Shown here: piece after piece, positions 18,669 through 26,614 of the stretch | Layout: every line of letters starts with the position of its first letter | How positions within the stretch are numbered: position 1 is the stretch's first letter | Assembly (NCBI GenBank): GCA_964347035.1 | Contig: CAYFXE010000013.1 | Span: forward strand, 1-64,000 | Length of the DNA stretch: 64,000 nt | Origin: CAYFXE01 sp964347035 | GTDB taxonomy: Bacteria; Acidobacteriota; Aminicenantia; Aminicenantales; Aminicenantaceae | Direction of reading: 5' to 3' | Notes under the pieces: model-generated | Told to the model about the DNA's origin: nothing | The model's database searches: none | The model's input: the letters and a program-made list of their open reading frames with translations, nothing else | Program-made: the position numbers and the translations under genes

Positions 18669-19396
18669 TGAGTAATCCTCAAGTCAAAGAATACACGGCT
18701 CCCAAACAACAGGTGGGGAAGTCGAGTCTCTGGAGGCCGGTCGTCCTCGGGCTCGTCCTCGTCACTCTGATGATATTGGCCAAGGTTTTTAACCTGGGCG
18801 CTCGGCTAGGGGAGCTGAGAACGTGGATTTTGTCTCTCGGGGCTTGGGGACCGATCGTGTACATTTTCCTCTATGTCGGAGCAGTGGTCTTAGCGCTTCC
18901 TGGCTCTGTGATCACAGTCATGGCTGGGGTCTTGTTCGGTTCTGTCGTGGGTGTCGTTACGGTCAGCGTAGGATCTACTTTGGGTGCCACCCTAGCCTTC
19001 ATCATCTCCCGTCATGTGGCGAGAGATGCCATCGCCCAAAAGTTTGCAGCAGAAAAGAAATTCCAACAGCTGGATCGACTGACCAAGGAGCACGGAGCCA
19101 TCATCGTCGCTATCACTCGGCTGGTGCCACTCTTCCCTTTTAACCTCCTCAACTATGGTTTCGGTCTTACCCGAGTTCCTCTGAGGACCTATATGTTTTG
19201 GTCTTGGATCTGTATGCTGCCCGGGACCGTCCTGTATGTTGTCGGAGCCGACGCGGTCGCCAGCGCTGTTTCCGAAGGACGAGTGCCCTGGGTTTTGATC
19301 GGAATTTTTGTCCTGACCGTAGCCATCATCATTGTCCTTGTCAGACAGGCCAGGAAGAGACTCAAGACAAAGGAGGGAAGTGCGGAAAATGAATAA
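18668..19396 (+). CDS. TVP38/TMEM64 family membrane protein
   Basis: An inner-membrane protein of the SNARE-associated (VTT/DedA) superfamily. The ATG at 18668 overlaps the preceding stop (TAATG) and has GAGGAAG upstream, so I prefer it to the TTG at 18641. It has an N-terminal membrane helix, the paired re-entrant hydrophobic region with GSVITVMAGVLFG, a FIISRHVARD segment, the family motif LVPLFPFNLLNYGFGLTRV, and C-terminal helices. Function in the family is uncertain (lipid scramblase-like or transport roles are proposed). It lies in the arsenosugar-type operon and overlaps the next gene by 8 bases. Confidence 0.87.
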   Translation: MSNPQVKEYTAPKQQVGKSSLWRPVVLGLVLVTLMILAKVFNLGARLGELRTWILSLGAWGPIVYIFLYVGAVVLALPGSVITVMAGVLFGSVVGVVTVSVGSTLGATLAFIISRHVARDAIAQKFAAEKKFQQLDRLTKEHGAIIVAITRLVPLFPFNLLNYGFGLTRVPLRTYMFWSWICMLPGTVLYVVGADAVASAVSEGRVPWVLIGIFVLTVAIIIVLVRQARKRLKTKEGSAENE

Positions 19397-20906
19397 AAAA
19401 GTCGTGGTGTTACCTGAAGATGAACACAATCGGTCGCTGGTTTCGAACGCCCATCCCGAGGATTGGGTCAATCCCGATCCAGCTCCGCGGTATAACTTAG
19501 TGGTTGTCGGAGCCGGAACAGCCGGCTTGGTGACGGCTGTGGGAGCCGCCAGCTTGGGAGCGCGGGTAGCCCTGGTGGAAAGATACCTGATGGGCGGCGA
19601 TTGTTTAAATTTCGGCTGTGTTCCCTCCAAGGCGATCATTCGATCCTCCCGTATAGTCAGCGAGATTTGGGATGCTTCTAATTATGGGATGAATACGGAA
19701 GATTTATCTTTACTCGATTTTTCTAAAGTTATGGAGAGGATGAGGCGGCTGCGGGCTCAAATCAGTGATCATGATTCAGCGGAGCGCTTTCGGTCCTTGG
19801 GAGTGGATGTCTTCCTCGGGAAAGGAAAATTTCGAGATCGGCAGAGTCTTGAGGTAGAGGGAAAAACACTCAGGTTTAAAAAGGCCGTCGTTGCTACAGG
19901 AGCCAGACCAGCCCGACCTCCTATCGAAGGGCTTGAAGAGTCAGGGTTTTTAACCAATGAAACCGTCTTTTCCCTCGAAGAACGGCCAGAACGTATGGCA
20001 GTCATCGGAGGAGGACCGATCGGCTGCGAGTTGGCACAGGCCTTCAATCGTCTGGGCTCTCGGGTCACCATCCTCCAGAGGAATGCGCAGTTTCTCCCTC
20101 GGGAAGACCGAGAAGCAGCGGAACTATTAGGGGGTATTTTCGAGAGGGAAGGCATTCGCTGCATATTGAGCGCTGACGTGAAGGCAGTCAGACAAGCTGA
20201 CGGAAAAAAGGTACTCAGCTTTTCAGCGAACGGCAGGGAAGATACCATTGAGGTGGACGAGATCCTCGTCGGTGTCGGACGAATACCGAACATAGAAGAT
20301 CTGAATCTTGAGGCTGCTAGCGTGGATTACAATAAAAATGGCGTAATCGTTAACAAATTTCTCCAAACTACGAATCCGAATATCTATGCCGCTGGTGATG
20401 TCTGCTATCCCTATCAATTCACCCATATGGCTGAGGCTACGGCTCGAATTGTAATCCAGAATGCCCTATTCTTCAAGAGCAAGAAACACAGCTCGCTCGT
20501 TATCCCCTGGTGTACGTATACTGATCCTGAGATAGCTCACGTCGGAATGTATGAAAAGGATGCCCAAGCCAAAGGAATTCCGATCGACACCTACACGCGT
20601 CATTTTAAAGAGGTGGACAGAGCCATCCTGGATGGGGAAGACGAAGGATTTGTAAAAGTTCATGTCAAGAAGGGGAAAGACAAAATCTTGGGAGCGACGA
20701 TCGTCGCCAGCCATGCCGGGGACATGATCAGCGAGATCACTCTATCCATGGTGGCGGGGAAAGGGCTGAAAACCTTGACCAATGTCATTCATCCCTATCC
20801 CACCCAAGCTGAGGCCATTAAACAACTCTCTGGTCAGTACTACGCCAATAAATTCAAGCCTTTTATCAAAAGACTTCTGGTTCGTTGGTTTGCCTGGCGA
20901 CGATAG
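19389..20906 (+). CDS. Mercuric reductase-like FAD-dependent pyridine nucleotide-disulfide oxidoreductase
   Basis: A flavoprotein disulfide reductase, 505 residues. It has VVVGAGTAGLVTAVGAA (FAD site), the redox-active disulfide GGDCLNFGCVPSKA, VIGGGPIGCELAQAF (NAD(P)H site), NIYAAGDVC, and a C-terminal interface with HPYPTQAEA that supplies the catalytic His region. It lacks the C-terminal Cys pair of true mercuric reductase and ends in a basic, aromatic tail (LLVRWFAWRR). A 40-residue N-terminal extension precedes the FAD domain. Such enzymes accompany ArsS-type clusters and may reduce an organic disulfide or metalloid species; the substrate is unknown. The ATG at 19389 has GGAGG upstream. 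Confidence 0.87.
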   Translation: MNKKVVVLPEDEHNRSLVSNAHPEDWVNPDPAPRYNLVVVGAGTAGLVTAVGAASLGARVALVERYLMGGDCLNFGCVPSKAIIRSSRIVSEIWDASNYGMNTEDLSLLDFSKVMERMRRLRAQISDHDSAERFRSLGVDVFLGKGKFRDRQSLEVEGKTLRFKKAVVATGARPARPPIEGLEESGFLTNETVFSLEERPERMAVIGGGPIGCELAQAFNRLGSRVTILQRNAQFLPREDREAAELLGGIFEREGIRCILSADVKAVRQADGKKVLSFSANGREDTIEVDEILVGVGRIPNIEDLNLEAASVDYNKNGVIVNKFLQTTNPNIYAAGDVCYPYQFTHMAEATARIVIQNALFFKSKKHSSLVIPWCTYTDPEIAHVGMYEKDAQAKGIPIDTYTRHFKEVDRAILDGEDEGFVKVHVKKGKDKILGATIVASHAGDMISEITLSMVAGKGLKTLTNVIHPYPTQAEAIKQLSGQYYANKFKPFIKRLLVRWFAWRR

Positions 20907-20914
20907 AAACAAGG

Positions 20915-22231
20915 ATGAAGGATCGAAAGCTTATCATTTTTGCGCGGTATCCTGAGCCAGGCCGGGTTAAAACCCGGTTGATCCCTGCTCTAGGTGAGGA
21001 GGGTGCTGCATCACTTCACCAGCGTCTGACCGAACACACCTTGAACTGGGCAGCATCGCTGGCAGAGACGGATCCGGGATTACTGGAAATCCGTTTTGAC
21101 GGAGAGAATCAGTCTCTGATGCAAGAGTGGCTTGGTCCTGGATGGGAGTATGTTCATCAAGGAGAAGGGGACTTGGGAAGACGAATGGGGAGGGCATTCG
21201 AGGATAATTTTCAAAAGGATATTAAGCAGGTTGTCTTGGTTGGCACAGATTGTCCCCAGCTTACGGCTTTTCATGCCGAGATGGCTTTCGAAGCTTTAAA
21301 AAAACACGATCTCGTCCTAATCCCTGTGTATGATGGAGGATACAGCTTGATTGGCCTGCGCCGGATGGAGCCAGCACTTTTCGAATCGATCGAGTGGGGA
21401 ACGGAGAGTGTTTTTGTTGCGACCCTTGGGAGAGCCCGGGAGAACGGCCTGTCTGTCAAGGCTCTTAAACCTCTCCACGATGTGGATCATCCTGGCAACT
21501 TACCCGGGTGGGAACGGGTTTCCAATCAATTCCTCTCGATCATCGTTCCGACGTTGAATGAGGCCAAGCATCTCAGTCAAATCCTCGATCACCTGAGGCA
21601 GGTTGAGCATTGTGAGGTGATCGTCGTCGACGGGGGAAGCACAGATAACACGATTCAAATAGCCGAACAATCGGGAGCCAAGGTGATTTCAACACAGCCT
21701 GGTCGAGGAAGACAGATGAACGAGGGTGCTCAAGAGGCTTCAGGAGATATATTCCTGTTTTTACACGCTGACACCCTCCTTCCCGATGATTTCCCGACGC
21801 ATGTTCGTCAAGCCATGTCTGACCCAAAAGTGGCAGGAGGGGCCTTTGCTTGGAGAGTTTTACCTTCGACTCCTCTTCTGAGAGTGACAGAAAAAACAGT
21901 CAATTGGAGGACGAAATTTTTCCGACTCCCTTACGGCGACCAGGTGATTTTTGTCAGGGCTTCCCTGTTCCATGAAATGGGCGGATATGCCGATATTCCC
22001 CTCATGGAAGACGTCGAGTTCATCCGGCGTTTGAGAAAAATAGGAGAACTCATCATCATCCCTGATCCAGTTGTCACGTCTTCTAGACGAGTAATGGAAT
22101 TGGGGCCGCTTCGGACGAGTGTCCTCAACAAACTCATGATCCTTGGTTACTCCCTGAAAATTTCCCCAAAAAAGCTGGCCCAGATTTATTATAAGAAACA
22201 TAAATCGAGGCAAACGGATAGCAAAAAGTAG
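20915..22231 (+). CDS. Fusion of TIGR04282-type and TIGR04283-type transferases
   Basis: Two normally separate proteins are joined in one 438-residue chain. Residues 1 to about 205 match transferase 1 of rSAM/selenodomain clusters (a CofC-like nucleotidyltransferase fold): KLIIFARYPEPGRVKTRLIP, GDLGRRMG, VGTDCPQLT and DVDHPGNL. Residues from about 210 on match transferase 2, a GT2-type glycosyltransferase: SIIVPTLNEAKHL, VIVVDGGSTDNT, GRGRQMNEGA, LFLHADTLLP and GDQVIFVRASLFHEMGGY. Current family names call both arsenosugar biosynthesis glycosyltransferases. The ATG at 20915 begins at the family's usual start; the TTG at 20885 overlaps the previous gene. Its stop lies 5 bases from the stop of a convergent methyltransferase. 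Confidence 0.88.
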   Translation: MKDRKLIIFARYPEPGRVKTRLIPALGEEGAASLHQRLTEHTLNWAASLAETDPGLLEIRFDGENQSLMQEWLGPGWEYVHQGEGDLGRRMGRAFEDNFQKDIKQVVLVGTDCPQLTAFHAEMAFEALKKHDLVLIPVYDGGYSLIGLRRMEPALFESIEWGTESVFVATLGRARENGLSVKALKPLHDVDHPGNLPGWERVSNQFLSIIVPTLNEAKHLSQILDHLRQVEHCEVIVVDGGSTDNTIQIAEQSGAKVISTQPGRGRQMNEGAQEASGDIFLFLHADTLLPDDFPTHVRQAMSDPKVAGGAFAWRVLPSTPLLRVTEKTVNWRTKFFRLPYGDQVIFVRASLFHEMGGYADIPLMEDVEFIRRLRKIGELIIIPDPVVTSSRRVMELGPLRTSVLNKLMILGYSLKISPKKLAQIYYKKHKSRQTDSKK

Positions 22232-22236
22232 CGGTT

Positions 22237-22830
22237 TTAGCCTTTTTTTTCCATGAAAACCGCGTAAAGATATCTTTTATTCTGCGAGGAGGGTTCCTTA
22301 TGGACCGAATCCTTGATGAAGTGGATATGGAATAATTCTCCGAAGTAGCCCCTGATTTCATCTTGAGAGAGATTTTTATCGTAAGGGGGATTCTTGTCGC
22401 TGAAGCAAAGGAGATAGAACTTTCCTTTTGGATTCAAAAGCCGGCTGACAAGACTCACGTAATCGTGTTTATTCTTTTTTGAGATATGGTGGAAACATCC
22501 CCGGTCGAAGATGAAATCATACGTTCGATCATACTTGAATTTCATGACATCTCCAACATGATAGTCACAGCTCAGTTTTCTTTTGGCACTCCTCGTCTTG
22601 GCGATCTTGACAGCCGTCGGCGAGATATCCACCCCAGTGACTTGAAAACCTTTCGAGGCCAGGTAGAGGGAATTCGTTCCGTCTCCAGAACAGAGGTCTA
22701 AGACCAGTCCCTTTTTGATCTTCTCCTCTTTGAGGAGCCTGACGAGATGCCTGTCGGGTTGTTTGGTGTGCCACGGGATTTCGTTTAGAGAACGGCCCCT
22801 GTACATTTGATCCCAATCGTTCCTACTCAT
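22237..22830 (-). CDS. Class I SAM-dependent methyltransferase
   Basis: A small cytoplasmic methyltransferase of the TehB/thiopurine methyltransferase-like group. It has WDQMYRG and EIPWHTKQPD near the N-terminus, the SAM-binding motif GLVLDLCSGDGTNSLYLA, GVDISPTAV, and DFIFDRGCFHHI as motif post-I. Such enzymes methylate small molecules, including thiols, selenium or tellurium compounds; the substrate here is unknown. It faces the arsenosugar-type operon with only 5 bases between stops. It contains Cys residues but not the arrangement expected for ArsM, so an arsenic role is a guess. Confidence 0.82.
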   Translation of the reverse strand: MSRNDWDQMYRGRSLNEIPWHTKQPDRHLVRLLKEEKIKKGLVLDLCSGDGTNSLYLASKGFQVTGVDISPTAVKIAKTRSAKRKLSCDYHVGDVMKFKYDRTYDFIFDRGCFHHISKKNKHDYVSLVSRLLNPKGKFYLLCFSDKNPPYDKNLSQDEIRGYFGELFHIHFIKDSVHKEPSSQNKRYLYAVFMEKKG

Positions 22831-22847
22831 TTTTCCTTTTTAGGTGT

Positions 22848-23858
22848 CTAATTTTTCATTTTCCAGACAATGCCGTCTTTTTGATGATGAGTCGCCCAGG
22901 AGAACCACATTTCATAATACCCGGGAACCATCTGCCCGTCCACGTAGACTTTGATTTCTCCCCCCTGGAATTCCACTTCGATTTTTTTCCCTTCGATGTT
23001 TTTTCCCTTTCTTTCGGAGCCCAGAGACTTGGCAGGAAAAGCGACGTATTTATCATCGACGATGAAGACATACATGAGTTCTTTGGCTGAGAATCTGTTG
23101 TCGTGGATGTTGACAGGAAAATACAAATCTTCAGTGTCATTGTAATTTTCATATGGGTAGAGAGAGTAATCTCTGAAATGCCCGGTTTTATCACTCAATA
23201 TCAGAGCTTGAGGATACCTGGATTTGAGTGTCTTGAAGGGAAGAAGCTGCATCTTGACCAGCTCGAGTTTTGTCCCTGTGTAATCTCCGACCACCGCTTC
23301 TCCACGCGACTGAGACCACAGTGATTCTGTCCGGTCATCATACATCAGAAGATTGGATTCGTACAGCTTGCCACTGACTCCGAACCGAAGCGTCTGTCCC
23401 TCGACACGGCGGTTGAAAACGATAGCCGAACCGCAGAGGGGACAGAAGGTGACAGCGATGTCCATACCTCCGAATGAGTCGTTGACGATCTCATGCCAGA
23501 CCAGAATATTATACGGATAATATCGAACGACGTCTCCACTTTCGACAAGGACACCGAAAACGTCGTCCCTAAGGTTTGCTTTTTCACGAGGAATAAACTT
23601 TGGATTATGAATCGCAGGGATTCCATCTTTTCCGGGTCCACCATCCAGTATCTGATTCAACTCTATCGATCGCTTGTTCAAGTCTGTTCTAAAGCCGATG
23701 AAAGCGCGTTTTATGGATTCTTTGATCCGTTTCTGAGAGGTTTCTTCAGCGGTATTTGATACTGAACGAAGACCGAAAGTCTGGAGAGAAAGGATGATTA
23801 AAGACAGGAAGAGGGATGATAACCCTATGAACAAAGGCTTGCTCGATTTCATTGTCAT
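22848..23858 (-). CDS. DUF3179 domain-containing exported protein
   Basis: A protein with an N-terminal signal or anchor helix followed by a DUF3179 domain. The domain shows YYPYNILVWHEIVND, VTFCPLCGSAIVFNR, FGVSGKLYESNLLMYD and TESLWSQSRGEAVVG, which are the family hallmarks. The CPLC motif suggests a metal or redox site, but no function is known for the family. A second ATG at 23852 fits the ribosome-binding site slightly better. A TATAAT box at 23873-23878 on the minus strand may be its -10 element. It follows a terminator hairpin, so it is probably an independent unit. Confidence 0.85.
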   Translation of the reverse strand: MTMKSSKPLFIGLSSLFLSLIILSLQTFGLRSVSNTAEETSQKRIKESIKRAFIGFRTDLNKRSIELNQILDGGPGKDGIPAIHNPKFIPREKANLRDDVFGVLVESGDVVRYYPYNILVWHEIVNDSFGGMDIAVTFCPLCGSAIVFNRRVEGQTLRFGVSGKLYESNLLMYDDRTESLWSQSRGEAVVGDYTGTKLELVKMQLLPFKTLKSRYPQALILSDKTGHFRDYSLYPYENYNDTEDLYFPVNIHDNRFSAKELMYVFIVDDKYVAFPAKSLGSERKGKNIEGKKIEVEFQGGEIKVYVDGQMVPGYYEMWFSWATHHQKDGIVWKMKN

Positions 23859-23880
23859 CTTCTCTTTTTATTATTATAAC

Positions 23881-23913
23881 AAAAAACTTTACTAATTACA
23901 TCATATTAGTAAA
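23881..23913 (-). terminator. AT-rich rho-independent terminator (minus strand)
   Basis: Perfect 9-base arms TTTACTAAT (23888-23896) and ATTAGTAAA (23905-23913) form a stem; on the minus strand it is followed by six T. It lies just after the small barrel gene at 23975-24397 and before the DUF3179 gene. Confidence 0.5.
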
Positions 23914-23974
23914 ATATACAAAAAGACGATGAAATTCTCAGGGTGTTGATTATCGGATGAAAATCTCTTAGGAG

Positions 23975-24397
23975 CTAAAACTTGACGCTGAAGCCTAACC
24001 TGTACTCGGGTGTCGCGTGACTTTCGATCGGGTGGAGAATTTCCGAGAACAGAAACAGAAATCGCGTGCCGACTGCTAGATAAGGATATTGGTAGCCTTG
24101 GTTTCGTGAGTATTGAAAGCCTCCGCCTCCGTAGAAGCGGAAGATAATGATTTTACGAGGAATAGAATAGACAGCGCCTGTCCGGAATTTGAGGTCCGAG
24201 TCAGATCCTTGATAATCCAGGTTGGCCGTCGCGTAAAGATTGTCTACAAGGCGGTGTTGGTAACCGATATCGAGAGGATTGATGAAGAAGGAGAAATTCA
24301 GGTATCCTTTCGGAGTTCTTTCTTTTGCCGATAGAATGCCTCCCATCAGGATAAGAAGTAGCAGTCCTGCCAAGCTCATCGAAACTATCTTTTTCAT
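23975..24397 (-). CDS. Small secreted protein, probable outer-membrane barrel fragment
   Basis: I do not recognise a family. The ATG at 24397 follows GGAGGG; the GTG at 24409 is inside that site and is rejected. The protein (140 residues) starts with a signal peptide ending in ILSAKE. The mature part has strand-like segments with aromatic girdles (YLNFSFFINPLDIGYQH, FRFYGGGGFQYSR, TRFLFLFSEI) and ends in SVKF with a C-terminal Phe, as in outer-membrane barrels. A role cannot be proposed. Confidence 0.6.
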   Translation of the reverse strand: MKKIVSMSLAGLLLLILMGGILSAKERTPKGYLNFSFFINPLDIGYQHRLVDNLYATANLDYQGSDSDLKFRTGAVYSIPRKIIIFRFYGGGGFQYSRNQGYQYPYLAVGTRFLFLFSEILHPIESHATPEYRLGFSVKF

Positions 24398-24581
24398 TTG
24401 TCCCTCCACTCTGTTTTTAAATTTCGCTAAATATGGAGCAAGATGTGTGCCAAGTTGTCTTTTCCTGGTTCAGTCTATCCTGTGACCTATAAAGAGGACA
24501 GATGTAATTCCTGTGCGTCCGGAAGGGAATCAGAATAGGAGGGTCAAAATTACTCTTGATTTTAAGGGCAAATTTCTGTAT

Positions 24582-26489
24582 CTATCGATTTTTTTCCGAT
24601 TCTGAAACGCCTTTAAGATGCTTATCCAGGAATTCGAGGATGGCTTGATATCCTTCGATTTCGTTTTCTTTCTTGATGAATCCGTGGCCCTCATCATCAA
24701 AGACAATGTATTCTACGGGTACGTTGTTTTTCTTGACTGCTTCGACGATTTCGTCGGACTCGACTTTGAGGACGCGAGGGTCGTTGGCTCCCTGCAGAAC
24801 CATCAGGGGCTTGATGATTTTTTCGGCATGAAAGAGCGGAGAAATGCTCTTTAAGTATTCTAAATCTGTTTCTGGATTTCCCAACTCAGCATACAGAGCT
24901 TCTTTAAAGGACTCCCACCAAGGAGGGATGCTCTTCAGGGTCCGAACCCAATTCGAAATACCAAACAGATCCACGCCAGCAGCGAATGCATCTGGTCTGA
25001 ATGTCAGAGCGGCCAGGACCATATAACCACCGTAACTTCCTCCCAGGATAGCGATCTTGTTTTCATCGACATAGCCTGTGGAGATCAGGAATTTTTTGGC
25101 TTCCACGCAGTCATCCAGGTCATCCTGTCCGTGTTTCATATCATCCAGTTTGAAAAAAGTCTTACCGTAACCCGAACTTCCTCTGTTATTGACATCGATC
25201 AGGGCATAGCCGTGGTTAACAAGAAACTGAGTCACAGGACGATAACCGATGCGGGCTTGTCCACCCGGCCCTCCGTGGACTCTGACTATGGCTGGAGCTT
25301 TATCCCCCGGCTTTACATTATGGGGTTTGTAATAAATAGCCGGAATCTCCAGGCCATCGAAAGACTCGTACCGGACGACTTCAGCTTCGACAAGATCATC
25401 AGCATCGATTTCCGGGTTCATCGTATTCGTCAGTTGGGTGTACTGACTGGTCTCGAAGTTGTACACAAAAAGGTTATTCGGTGAGCGGGAACCGTTGAAA
25501 TAAAAGGCCATCAGGTTTTCACTCTTCGAGATATTGACCGAAGTGATGTTTCCATCGGGCAGCTCGGGCAGGGTCATCGGCTGACCCGTCACCGTGTCGT
25601 AGACTTTGATCACGGTTTGGGCATCCTGGTTGATCCCGACGACACGGTATTTGCCGTTCCGGGAAAAGTAGGAATACATGATATCCCAATCTGTTCGCTC
25701 GATGGTACTGGAGTTTCCTGTTTTGATGTCATATTTTTTCAGATAATTGAATTCGCTGTCTTTGTTCGTCAAATAGTAAAGGCTTTTTGAGTCAACGCTG
25801 AACGTCTGTGGGGCATAATAGACATCTCCTTCATGGGGAGTCAGATGTTTCAATTCTTCGGTTTCTCTATCAAGAAGATAGATGTCGGTGTTGTGTTCAG
25901 TGATGACTTTTAGAAAACAGATATATCGCTTATCTCTAGATATGGTACCTAGCTGGTAGCCTGGGTCATTCTGGTAGATCATCTCAGGGGAAAAGGTTTC
26001 GATATCCATCTCATAGACATCCATGAACCGCTTGTCTCTTTTGTTGGAACCGAAGAAAAAGCTTTTCTCATCAAAGCTCCACCCATAAAACACCGATCGG
26101 GCTTTTTCAATCGGAGTTAAATCCTTAACAGTCCCATCTTCCTCTCTCAGATAGATGTGGTAGATCTCGTTTCCCCCTTGGTCACTTAGGTAGATAATCC
26201 GTTCATCCTTCGGGAAAAAAGAACGAGCAAACACAGCATCATCCGTGGATTGGGTGATTTGGGTCGGCTCGCCGCCTGTAACAGGAATCGTGTAGGCGTT
26301 GAAAACACCTGTTTGATTACTCGAGATCAATATTTTTTGTTCATCGGCAGAAAAAGAACTTCCGAAGATCTCGACTGTGTCCATGAATTGTTCGATAGTG
26401 TACTGTTTTACCTCGCGGCGTTCGTCTTTTTGACAGAAGCAAAAAAGAACAACACAGATCAAGAGAAGGCCTATGATCTTTTTTTTCAT
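24582..26489 (-). CDS. S9-family prolyl oligopeptidase lipoprotein (acylaminoacyl/dipeptidyl peptidase type)
   Basis: A secreted serine peptidase that cuts short peptides. The ATG at 26489 follows AAAGGAGG and starts a lipoprotein signal peptide with a Cys-rich lipobox (VVLFCFCQ). Residues to about 360 form a WD40/PD40-like propeller (for example ILISSNQTG, IIYLSDQGG); the C-terminal alpha/beta-hydrolase domain has RVHGGPGGQ (oxyanion), ILGGSYGGYM with the nucleophile Ser near 484, GANDPRV with Asp near 569 and DEGHGF with His near 600. All three catalytic residues are present. It is probably monocistronic and fits a peptide-scavenging lifestyle. Confidence 0.9.
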   Translation of the reverse strand: MKKKIIGLLLICVVLFCFCQKDERREVKQYTIEQFMDTVEIFGSSFSADEQKILISSNQTGVFNAYTIPVTGGEPTQITQSTDDAVFARSFFPKDERIIYLSDQGGNEIYHIYLREEDGTVKDLTPIEKARSVFYGWSFDEKSFFFGSNKRDKRFMDVYEMDIETFSPEMIYQNDPGYQLGTISRDKRYICFLKVITEHNTDIYLLDRETEELKHLTPHEGDVYYAPQTFSVDSKSLYYLTNKDSEFNYLKKYDIKTGNSSTIERTDWDIMYSYFSRNGKYRVVGINQDAQTVIKVYDTVTGQPMTLPELPDGNITSVNISKSENLMAFYFNGSRSPNNLFVYNFETSQYTQLTNTMNPEIDADDLVEAEVVRYESFDGLEIPAIYYKPHNVKPGDKAPAIVRVHGGPGGQARIGYRPVTQFLVNHGYALIDVNNRGSSGYGKTFFKLDDMKHGQDDLDDCVEAKKFLISTGYVDENKIAILGGSYGGYMVLAALTFRPDAFAAGVDLFGISNWVRTLKSIPPWWESFKEALYAELGNPETDLEYLKSISPLFHAEKIIKPLMVLQGANDPRVLKVESDEIVEAVKKNNVPVEYIVFDDEGHGFIKKENEIEGYQAILEFLDKHLKGVSESEKNR

Positions 26490-26614
26490 ATTATTTCCTC
26501 CTTTTAGCATGATTGAATTTGTTATCGAGACAAGTCCCGCACGAATTCACTGAGTTTAACGTAATCTCAGTAAATAGGTTTAAAGAGGACGTTGAAGCAA
26601 ACATTTCCATTTAT

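Noticed and set aside
19389..20906. Dihydrolipoamide dehydrogenase (E3) for the 2-oxoacid dehydrogenase at 50.4-53.6 kb
   Set aside because: The sequence has a MerA-like N-terminal extension and tail, and lies in the arsenosugar-type operon far from the E1/E2 genes.
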